Positions 53,301 to 60,310 of a stretch of DNA of 64,000 nucleotides are shown piece after piece. Both the position numbers and the translations under genes were made by a program. Source of the DNA: Lucifuga dentata (taxonomy: Eukaryota > Chordata > Actinopteri > Ophidiiformes > Bythitidae); assembly GCA_014773175.1 (NCBI GenBank), contig VXCM01000040.1:186001-250000 (forward strand). The letters run 5' to 3'. The stretch's first letter is position 1, and each line of letters opens with the position of its first letter. The notes beneath the pieces were generated by a model. It was given only the letters and a program-made list of their open reading frames with translations. It was not told where the DNA came from and did not search any database.

Positions 53301-56300
53301 ATTAGCATCACATAACTCACAGAATTACAGGAGCAGCTAATAAAAAATGCTGCAGGGCCCAGATCTGACTTCAGCATGAGGCTTTCCTTCAGTGCCTGTA
53401 GCTGAGAAAAACCTGAAACATGGAGCCGAAAATAGATGCTATTGATAAATTGTCTCTGATGTAGCAGATGAGTCAGTTAATCTCTCCCTGCACCTGAAAA
53501 TCTGGCAGTTTTGAGAAAGCCTTGACTCTTCGCTCAGTATCTGAATATTCCAGCTTGTGTTTTTTTCCCAAAAGTAGCCGACACACAGCGTCCGTACCTG
53601 TCCAGCGGCCTCCATGGCCAGCTTGTCCTGCTTTGCGAAGCCTGTTAGCATCTTAGCCTGGAAGCCTCCTGACAGAGCGATGAACGGCAGGAAACACAGG
53701 ATGAGCAGCGTGAGCTTCCAGCTGAAGCAGAAGGACATAATGATGGCCACGCCAATGTTGGTCAGGGAGTTGACAATCATGCCCATCTGCGAGCCAGTGG
53801 CCTTAATAGGAGATAAATGGAAGAACCCTATGATTTTAAAGGTTGAATAACTTATGAAATGTGCATTTCTTTTTTTTTGAAAAGCCTTAACTCACCCCTT
53901 GAACTTGTGAGGCATCGGTTGCCAGACGTGTAGTCAGCGCTCCGGGACTGTTCCTGTGATCATCAAACCAGCCAATCTCTTGGCCCATCATGGCGTGGAA
54001 GCCCAGCCGCCGTAACCTGCGGGTCAGCAGCTCTCCAGACTTGGAGAAAGCGTATCCCTGCAGACGCACACAGAAAAGTGTTTCATCACTCCAGTCTTGG
54101 ACGAGGAGGTCAAAGCTCACAGATTAATTAAAACAGTGCATCTGCAGCTCATTTTTCAACTTTTTTTCATAAAACATTGGCATTAATTTGCGCAGATTTG
54201 GTTCAGTCTTGGTAAAACAGACCCGCTACACTACCTGTAGCATCTGGGTGAAAAATGAGACCACGCCAACCATGACAAAGAACAGGCAGATGCCATCAGT
54301 CTCCTTCTTCTGGATCACAGGATCCATTATTGAGAATGTCTACATACAGACACAAACACATATGTAAAGGATGTTATATGTACATACAATGATCAATGAA
54401 GACATTAGGCCATTGGAATCCTCTTGATTCATGCATTTTAGAAAATCTGAAGGTCCTCAACCTTACCGCCAAGATCTGACTGAACAGGAGAGAGTAAACA
54501 GGATTAACGCCTCCGTTTATCGCCGCCCCAATAGATCCAAAAATCATATATGGCCACTCTGGTAAATTGTACTTGAGGATCCTGGCAACTGGAGCAGGCT
54601 CCACCAGTTCCTCCTCCTCTGAGACGGCATTCTGAGTATTCACACAACCCATACAGAAACACACACAAGTGGGTGGACATGCAGACACATAGAAGTAGAA
54701 GCTATGAACAGTGTGTGCTGTCATTGATCCATGTAGAGAAAATAAATACACTCACGTTACCAGGAAACATCAAACACGTGATTTAAACTCCAGCAGTAAC
54801 TATTAGGTTGTTGACCCGGCTAATCTAGGCTCACATGAAGTTGTGTACACACACCTTGTCTTTGTCATCTTGTGTTACAGCATAGGCTCTGGGGCCGAGC
54901 TCTCCAGCGATGGAGACAGAAGTCTCTGGGATGAGGCTGGACAGCTGAGATCTGGAACGCTGATGGATCGAAGCTCTGCAGAAATACCAAACTCGGTAAC
55001 TTCACCCCATTTGTTTCCAGGGAAACATGAATATTATTATATTTCCTGGATGCTAAATGCTTGTAATGGTGGTGATAGAGGAATTCAAGCTTTCTCTACT
55101 GCTGCACTGTATATAAGTGACTCAGGATTGTGTCAAAGTAAATGCAACACGGTAATTAAGCAAATTAAGGCAATGTCTGCCCTGACACAGCTCAATCTGA
55201 GCCACAAAATGATGGCTGTAATAATGTAATTTTCAGTGCACAGTCAGGAGCATGTAAATGGATATACTAAACAAGTAAATAAATGACTGTTGACTATTAT
55301 AAAGGCCAGCAGGTGACAGGAAATGTGTTTGTGTAATACCTCAGACTGGCGCAGTAGCTGCCTGCTCTGGAGAGGCTTAGATTCTGCGACTCTTCCTCGC
55401 TGCTGGCCACTAATAAAAGAGGATAATGTTTAAGATCGCGTATGAGCTCAAGGTATAAGAGCCTGGACAACATCTCCTAACGTGGTCCTACTTTGCCGAG
55501 CCTTCTCATTCAGAGCCTTGTCTCCTTGGCTCTGAAGGGTGACCAGGGTAAAGTACACTCCCTTCCTTTCCAGCAGCTCGTTGTGTTTGCCTCTCTCCAC
55601 AGCCCGGCCATGCTCGNTACACTCCCTTCCTTTCCAGCAGCTCGTTGTGTTTGCCTCTCTCCACAGCCCGGCCATGCTCGAAGCCCACGATCACGTCAGC
55701 GTTCTTTATAGTGGACAGCCGGTGAGCGATAGAAATGGTCGTGCGACCCATGCGTACCTATGAGAGCATCAAAAATAGTTGTTTCAACACAAGAAGACCG
55801 TCTATACGCAGATTTTGAAACCCTGGAGCAGTCAGACTTACTTTATCCAAGGCTTCCTGAACGACAGCCTCGCTCTCGTTGTCTAGAGCAGATGTTGCCA
55901 TATCCAGCAGCAGGATTCGGGGGTTCCTGACCAGGGCCCGGGCGATGGCAATACGCTGCTTCTGACCTCCGCTCATCTGACCACCACCCTCCCCAACCAA
56001 GGTTTCAAATTTCTGTGAAATGCCATAACACAGAGAGGGTTAGTGGACCAATCAAATCATCGCTAGCATATAAAAAAATGGCTTTTAGTTTTAAATCCCC
56101 GCTATCATCAGCCAGATCACCTGTGGCAGGTCCATGATGAAGTTGTAGGCATTGGCCTCTTTGGTGGCTTTGATGATGTCTTCCATGGTGACGCCAGGTC
56201 GGCCGTATCGTATGTTCTCAGCAATGGTGGTGGCAAACAACACGGGCTCCTGTTCCACAATGCCGATCAAGGAGCGCAGCCATTGGATGTTCAGTCCTCT

Positions 56301-59300
56301 GATGTCATGACCGTCCAGGGTCACCTGCAGTGGAGGGCACAGAGTAGCTGGTTTGATCGAATTGATGGATGATGCTGTTAAAGTGCTTTGCTGCTTTAAT
56401 GCAGTTTCTGCAACAATGCTGGTTTTAGCTGATAGGGTTGTTAGTCTTCTCTAACCTTCGCACTGGAGGACCATAACAGGCTATTTTCTTCAATAGAAGA
56501 GGAAAAAGTGGAGAAGTAAAGTGTGTAAAGACCTCTAATTCCAGTAAAAATGAGAAATGAGGCTGTTAAGATCCACAGGATGAATAATGTAAGAGATTAT
56601 CATACACTCTGATCACCCTCCAGGGATGGTTATTTTTGAAACTAGACCCGAGTGAAGCTTCAAAGAAAAGTGGCAGCTCTCGGGCGTCAAGGGAACCTTC
56701 AGTCTCAGGAGCTGACAAAAAGGACAGACAAGTTCTACAATATTTCAAACTGATGGAAGAATTACAGTCCCTAAAACATGGAAATTACATTTATCATCAT
56801 CCATGTGTCCATTTGGGAACCTGAGGACTAATTGAAACACACCATGCCCTCTTTGGGGTCGTAGAAGCGCTGGATAAGTTGAACAGCGGTACTTTTCCCA
56901 GCTCCACTGGGCCCAACGAGAGCTGTGGTCTCCCCTGTCTTCACCACAATGCTGAGCTGGTCTAAGATCTGAGAAGACAAAACATGTAAAAGTTGGAATA
57001 TTGGCATTATTTTTCAGAAATTGAATTATCTTTAACCTTGTGTTACATTTGATAACAAATGTAGACGGTACCTTGACATCAGGTCTGGAGGGGTAGTAGA
57101 AGGTCACATTATGAAACTCAATATCTCCTTTAACCCTGTCAAGTTTGTAACCAGCCTCGGATACACAGTCGATCTCTGGCTCCTGATGACGACAGATTTC
57201 AAAAATGTGACTGAACACCTTATAAAAACTCTAATTCTTGCAAAACAATATCAAGCATTCTGACCCTGTCAATAGTCTCAAAGATCAGGGTTGCGGCTCC
57301 ACGGCCAGTAGCAAATGCTTCCAAACATGGAGAGGCTTGCCCCACATTGATAGCTGCAATCAAAACGCCAAAGAACACCTGGAATGGCAAANAAAAAAAA
57401 AAAAAAAGCAAAATATGAGATTTGTGAAAGTTACAATAGATCATAGATTGTGAAACTTTTAATTGTATCCTAACTTTTATCTTACCTTTTTATTGTTCCT
57501 GAGCTTTATCTTTTAATCCTAACTGTTAATGGTATCAATAAAGTTTCAGTAAGTTTGTCCTTATTGGATATTGTCTCATTATGGTGAGTGTAATACCTGC
57601 ATTAGGGTTCCTGGTGTGTATTCCTCAGTTTCTGTCACCAGCGTGGAGCCATACCAGAAGGCCAGAGCATAGCACAGGAAGATGATGAACCACATGTATC
57701 CAGTGAAAAAGCCCATGAGCAGACCTTTCCTGATGCCCCAGCGCTGCGCTGAGGTCAAGTTCCTGTCATACCTGCAGAAGAGCTCACCTGATGTTTAGGA
57801 GAAAAGATACAGGATTTTTTTTTTTTTTGGTTTTCTTTTGCTTCTGCCTTACCTTTCCACTTCTTTTCTCTCTCCGCCAAAAGCTGCCACGGTCCTGATG
57901 GAGGAGAGGACCTCGTCGGCTACGGCTCCAGCTTTAGCGTAGGCCTGCAGCTCCATCCCTGTCAGCTGAGCTATAAACTAGAGCCAGAGATGCAAACTTT
58001 ACCACCTCAGAATGTCAGAGAGAGGAGAAGAGAAGAGAGAAGACTTTCTGAGGTCTCACCACAGCCATGAGACCGGTTCCAGCGGCAAGCAGAGGGCTCG
58101 CTGCGATGATGACGAGGGTGAGCTTCCATCCTTTTACAAAGCCGATGCAAAAGCCACACACGAACGTGGTGAAGCGTTGCAGGAAAATGCTGACTTGATC
58201 CGCAATGGCATCGTTGATCTTATTAATATCGCTGCAATACAGAAAAACGTGGAGATATTAAGAAACCAGAACTCCAGAACACTCCAAACAAATTAAAAAA
58301 TATAAGGTTGTGTCATTATTTCCCACTCACTCTGACATGCGAGTGTTGAGCTCCCCGACCGAGGTGCAGTCGAACCAGCCGANATTTCCCACTCACTCTG
58401 ACATGCGAGTGTTGAGCTCCCCGACCGAGGTGCAGTCGAACCAGCCGATCTCCATCCTCATCACCCTGCCAAAGTACAGTTTCCTTATGAGCTGAATCTG
58501 CCGGGCCGCTGCTGTCACCCACAGAGAGATCTGTCAGAGAAAAGAGGCAGCTGGCTTAGTGAGCCCTGACCTTTGACCTTTAAAAAGAGAAATTAAATAC
58601 ATCTCTTATGTATAAGTGCAATAAATGTTTCAGACGAACCTGAAGGTATCCCAGCAAGAATACAGCGAGTCCAATTCCAACGTAATACAATGCAAAGTTG
58701 GTCAGTTCATGTTCGATGTCCAAAAGTCTGAAAGTTAGCAGACAAATCATACATTAGACACTAAAAAGAGAGTTTTAATTTCACATCCAACATTATATTT
58801 GAGCTTCTGAAAAAGCAAACCTCATGCATTTCTCACAACACTCTTACCCACAGGGCCTTCCCTCCAGAGGTATGAGCATCTCCCATGTTGAATTGTTCAT
58901 GAGGCCCCACGCAGACTGGTTCAGCATTGCGTTGGGGTTATTTATTCCTGTGTAATTCTTTTTCCACTGGATAGTGTTGTTCACACACTCCTTCCTGTCA
59001 TCCTTCAGCTCATTCAGCTCGATGTCGTAGTTGATGAAGGTGTCGGTGAGCAGGCCGAAAACCAGCAGCATGAGGGGCTGAGCCGAGCCGTGCACCACCG
59101 CACACAGGCTGCCCGCAACCATCATCAGCACCTCGTTGCACGTGGCGAAACGGAACTGCACCAGCACGTAAGACACACAAAACACACACCTGCATGAAGC
59201 GGACGAATCGCTCAAAGATAAAGTGACTGGGTTGCATTGTAAAATTCAGACTCTTTGAGTCGCAACAGGGAAATTCAAGACAAATACCAGCTGAAAGAAG

Positions 59301-59784
59301 CCAACTCTTATAGCCGGTTGCTCTTCTTTTCTCTGGGCTCTGTTTGTGAGAAAACGTTGATTAGTTCTTATGAAGACAAAATATAATACCAGAGTATCCA
59401 AATGCCCTGGAAATCTGTTACTCACTTCTCATCCTCCTTCGAAGCGGTCATTGTCCTGCATGAAATGAAGAACAACAATGAAACTGATCACCAAGAATAC
59501 ATGAATGCATCTTGCATAAATACAGACGCAAATAATGCTGGATACTTACAAATAGGTGCCACTTGGCTCTGTAACACAAATGTACAACAGACATTTCTAT
59601 CATTTTTAGCCATAGCAGTAGCAGAAATATTTGATTTGATGATTTCTCGGAGCATTTTTCTTAATTAAAGCATGAAGTGTGGAGTATTCAGCAGTGCTAC
59701 ACTACCTTCTTCTGAAGCCTCATAGCTGTGGTTTTCCTGTCCCAGTTTTTTAATGCTCCGCAGTTTCACCGATCCAGTTGGCAT
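50157..59784 (-). CDS. abcb11: bile salt export pump (ABC transporter B11), whole gene of 28 coding exons
   Basis: The exons join in phase into 1,362 aa, a full ABC transporter (TMD1-NBD1-TMD2-NBD2) matching vertebrate ABCB11 (about 1,320 aa in mammals) from the N-terminal [11 protein letters not shown] to the C-terminal TTGAPIS. The protein exports conjugated bile acids across the hepatocyte canalicular membrane using ATP. NBD1: Walker [10 protein letters not shown] (488-496), Q536, signature MSGGQ (592-596), Walker B ending D616, H648. NBD2: Walker [10 protein letters not shown] (1154-1162), Q1202, signature LSRGQ (1260-1264), Walker B D1284 with catalytic E1285, H1316. NBD1 has Met617 where the catalytic Glu would be, the degenerate site known for ABCB11. 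The first extracellular loop (about 117-163) has at least four N-glycosylation sequons. False duplications at N 55617 and N 58383 disturb two exons and are best read as assembly errors. It could be either teleost paralogue (a or b). Confidence 0.97.
50762..50908 (-). CDS. abcb11: abcb11 coding exon 27: NBD2 signature and Walker B
   Basis: The exon encodes [20 protein letters not shown] and [17 protein letters not shown]. The catalytic Glu is present here. The signature is LSRGQ. Confidence 0.97.
51124..51330 (-). CDS. abcb11: abcb11 coding exon 26: NBD2 Q-loop
   Basis: The exon encodes [40 protein letters not shown] and [10 protein letters not shown] (207 nt). The donor is GTATGT. Confidence 0.96.
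51814..52011 (-). CDS. abcb11: abcb11 coding exon 25: NBD2 Walker A
   Basis: The exon encodes [20 protein letters not shown], then [20 protein letters not shown] and FYDPDHGKV. Walker A is GSSGCGKST. Confidence 0.97.
52029..52151. repeat. 61-bp direct duplication around N 52090 (abcb11 intron 24)
   Basis: Identical copies 52029-52089 and 52091-52151, each ending in a G run. Intronic, so harmless to the reading frame. Confidence 0.9.
52350..52506 (-). CDS. abcb11: abcb11 coding exon 24: TM12
   Basis: The exon encodes [20 protein letters not shown] to [10 protein letters not shown] (157 nt, first base completing the previous Arg). Confidence 0.95.
52586..52827 (-). CDS. abcb11: abcb11 coding exon 23: TM11
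   Basis: The exon encodes [20 protein letters not shown] to [17 protein letters not shown], with the last codon split (AG|G). The donor is GTGAGG. Confidence 0.95.
52975..53045. repeat. dispersed-repeat 3' tail (GGGATCATTAAA type)
   Basis: CCCCGTAGGGATCATTAAAC followed by TTTCATCTAATC resembles the common fish retroelement tail. A similar piece lies at 21820-21855 (CACATGGAGATCATTAAAGT). It is in abcb11 intron 22. Confidence 0.4.
53598..53801 (-). CDS. abcb11: abcb11 coding exon 22: TM9-TM10
   Basis: The exon encodes [20 protein letters not shown] to [17 protein letters not shown] (204 nt). The donor is GTACGG. Confidence 0.95.
53896..54057 (-). CDS. abcb11: abcb11 coding exon 21
   Basis: The exon encodes [20 protein letters not shown] through [20 protein letters not shown] and SQVQG. 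It is strongly conserved with mammalian ABCB11. Confidence 0.96.
54235..54339 (-). CDS. abcb11: abcb11 coding exon 20: TM8
   Basis: The exon encodes [20 protein letters not shown] to TQMLQ (105 nt). Phase 0 at both ends. Confidence 0.94.
54467..54631 (-). CDS. abcb11: abcb11 coding exon 19: TM7
   Basis: The exon encodes [20 protein letters not shown], then [17 protein letters not shown] and LLFSQILA. The donor is GTAAGG. Confidence 0.95.
54855..54975 (-). CDS. abcb11: abcb11 coding exon 18: linker
   Basis: The exon encodes [20 protein letters not shown] to [10 protein letters not shown], aligning with the ASIRQRSKSQLS segment of mammalian ABCB11. The donor is GTGTGT. Confidence 0.92.
55340..55409 (-). 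CDS. abcb11: abcb11 coding exon 17: linker
   Basis: This 70-nt exon encodes (M)[20 protein letters not shown] and SL(R), the acidic and serine-rich linker between NBD1 and TMD2. Both splice phases fit. Confidence 0.88.
55492..55757 (-). CDS. abcb11: abcb11 coding exon 16: NBD1 H-loop (contains a false 64-nt insertion)
   Basis: The exon encodes [20 protein letters not shown] to ALNEKARQ. Positions 55554-55616 and 55618-55680 are identical 63-nt copies around one N, adding 64 nt and an apparent frameshift. Removing one copy gives 202 nt and the expected protein and phase. Confidence 0.93.
55554..55680. repeat. 63-bp direct duplication around N 55617 (inside abcb11 exon 16)
   Basis: Identical copies 55554-55616 and 55618-55680. 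It creates a false frameshift in NBD1. Confidence 0.93.
55842..56012 (-). CDS. abcb11: abcb11 coding exon 15: NBD1 signature and Walker B
   Basis: The exon encodes [10 protein letters not shown], the signature MSGGQ and the Walker [13 protein letters not shown]. The Met after the Asp replaces the usual catalytic Glu, as in other ABCB11 proteins. Confidence 0.96.
56121..56324 (-). CDS. abcb11: abcb11 coding exon 14: NBD1 Q-loop
   Basis: The exon encodes [20 protein letters not shown], the Q-loop (VEQEPVLF) and [11 protein letters not shown]. It is 204 nt with GTGATC donor. Confidence 0.96.
56843..56968 (-). CDS. abcb11: abcb11 coding exon 13: NBD1 Walker A
   Basis: The exon encodes [20 protein letters not shown] followed by SGAGKST and RFYDPKEGM. 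Walker A is GPSGAGKST. The donor is GTGTGT. Confidence 0.96.
57072..57182 (-). CDS. abcb11: abcb11 coding exon 12: start of NBD1
   Basis: The exon encodes [20 protein letters not shown] and [17 protein letters not shown], which holds the aromatic A-loop Tyr region of NBD1. The donor is GTACCG. Confidence 0.95.
57265..57378 (-). CDS. abcb11: abcb11 coding exon 11: TM6
   Basis: The exon encodes [20 protein letters not shown] and [18 protein letters not shown]. The donor reads GTCAGA, a weak 5' site. A poly-A run with one N (57392) lies close upstream of the acceptor on the + strand. Confidence 0.94.
57597..57771 (-). CDS. abcb11: abcb11 coding exon 10: TM5 region
   Basis: The exon encodes [22 protein letters not shown]5 ([15 protein letters not shown]) and EYTPGTLMQ. 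It is 175 nt, with acceptor CTGCAG and donor GTATTA. Confidence 0.95.
57853..57977 (-). CDS. abcb11: abcb11 coding exon 9
   Basis: The exon encodes [20 protein letters not shown] through [11 protein letters not shown], the intracellular loop that contacts the NBDs. The donor is GTAAGG. Confidence 0.95.
58060..58231 (-). CDS. abcb11: abcb11 coding exon 8
   Basis: The exon encodes [20 protein letters not shown] through TM3-TM4 ([18 protein letters not shown]). It is 172 nt, with GCAG acceptor and GTGAGA donor. Confidence 0.95.
58318..58448. repeat. 65-bp direct duplication around N 58383 (abcb11 exon 7/intron 7 border)
   Basis: Identical copies 58318-58382 and 58384-58448. Each includes the exon 7 splice donor. 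Confidence 0.93.
58397..58530 (-). CDS. abcb11: abcb11 coding exon 7 (partly duplicated by an assembly artefact)
   Basis: The exon encodes [20 protein letters not shown] and on to [16 protein letters not shown]. Its 3' part and donor are present twice (58318-58382 and 58384-58448, separated by one N). The coordinates given use the copy contiguous with the rest of the exon. Single-copy length is 134 nt, which fits both neighbouring phases. Confidence 0.92.
58640..58727 (-). CDS. abcb11: abcb11 coding exon 6: TM2
   Basis: The exon encodes [20 protein letters not shown] and the rest of TM2 (88 nt). It is bracketed by CAG and GTTCG. Confidence 0.93.
58848..59155 (-). CDS. abcb11: abcb11 coding exon 5: TM1 and first extracellular loop
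   Basis: This 308-nt exon encodes [11 protein letters not shown]1 ([13 protein letters not shown] onwards) and a long loop with the sequons NNT, NYT, NQS and NNS. The donor GTAAGAG splits the Gly codon that precedes exon 6. The loop has insertions relative to the mammalian protein. Confidence 0.95.
59288..59339 (-). CDS. abcb11: abcb11 coding exon 4 ([17 protein letters not shown])
   Basis: The exon encodes the pre-TM1 segment ending in RVGFFQL, which is conserved with mammalian ABCB11. It has a CAG acceptor and a GTATTT donor. Confidence 0.88.
59426..59455 (-). CDS. abcb11: abcb11 coding exon 3 (30 nt)
   Basis: A CAG acceptor and GTGAGT donor flank 30 nt encoding TMTASKEDE plus part of the next Lys. 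It keeps the frame into exon 4. An in-frame ATG here could be an alternative start. Confidence 0.65.
59550..59568 (-). CDS. abcb11: abcb11 coding exon 2, 19-nt microexon
   Basis: A TTACAG acceptor and a strong GTAAGTATC donor bracket 19 nt that carry the frame from exon 1 (phase 1) to exon 3 (phase 0 minus one base), encoding (E)PSGTY(L). It is supported only by splice signals and by frame; the N-terminus is poorly conserved here. Confidence 0.6.
59706..59784 (-). CDS. abcb11: abcb11 coding exon 1 (residues 1-26)
   Basis: It starts at the ATG at 59784-59782 and encodes [18 protein letters not shown] and onwards, which aligns with the LRSIKKFGEEN region of mammalian ABCB11. The donor is GTAGTG, a rather weak site, leaving phase 1. 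A possible acceptor AG lies at 59790-59791, 5 nt before the ATG, so the upstream leader would be in a separate exon. Confidence 0.8.
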
Positions 59785-59978
59785 GTTGACTCATCGTGCA
59801 AAAAAAGCAAAACGAAAAACTCATTTCTCATGTTCAAAACAAGCATAATTAGCGTGTGATGATCCTGTTGAAATTCAGTTCCCACTTGAGAGAACATTCA
59901 TATGCTTTTGGGGTAAAATAGACAAGTTCTGGTGATGACATGAATCGTTATAAATCTGCTTAAAAAGGAAAAACTTAC

Positions 59979-60130
59979 CTGCACGTTCCTTTTAAACAAT
60001 AAGCTGTCTTATCGTAGCAAACTCATCCAGTTGTACTGCAGCAAGTCCAGTGTCTGACATTCAGGTGTTTTGTCCTCCAGGTAGATTGTAGTTGTGGCAG
60101 CTTGACGTGGGGCAATCAGAGGATAAACTG
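59979..60130 (-). other. abcb11: probable abcb11 non-coding first exon (upstream end unknown)
   Basis: A strong 5' splice site (GTGCAG then GTAAGTTT on the - strand) lies at 59979/59978, about 190 nt upstream of the proposed acceptor before the start codon. Mammalian ABCB11 also has a non-coding exon 1. The transcription start is not visible; the right edge given is only a guess. Confidence 0.45.
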
Positions 60131-60252
60131 CAGATAGACCGTGAGCATGGAAGGGGGCATGTGATCTTATTGACCAGATGATGGTTTGTTGGAACTTGGG
60201 GTCATAGTGTTCTATTTGTAGGTTAGTGTCCTGTCGGTTTCTGCTGTCAAAA

Positions 60253-60265
60253 AGGTCATTGACTT
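60253..60265. promoter_or_regulatory. abcb11: IR-1 element (candidate FXR/RXR response element) of abcb11
   Basis: AGGTCA-T-TGACTT is an inverted repeat of nuclear-receptor half-sites spaced by one base, with one mismatch from the ideal AGGTCA-N-TGACCT. It lies about 275 bp upstream of the probable exon 1 donor. ABCB11 is the classic direct target of the bile-acid receptor FXR through a promoter IR-1 in mammals, so position and sequence agree. Binding is not shown. Confidence 0.6.
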
Positions 60266-60284
60266 TACCAGATAATCATTTACC

Positions 60285-60310
60285 TGCAGAGGTCTTATAA
60301 CACCTCTGCA
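60285..60310. repeat. 9-bp inverted repeat next to the IR-1
   Basis: TGCAGAGGT and ACCTCTGCA are perfect inverted arms around an 8-nt AT-rich spacer (CTTATAAC), 20 bp upstream of the IR-1 in the abcb11 promoter. It may be a binding site or simply chance. Confidence 0.5.

Noticed and set aside
55448..55751. A second, partial NBD exon suggesting exon duplication in abcb11
   Set aside because: The copies are identical at nucleotide level and meet exactly at an N, which points to assembly, not evolution.
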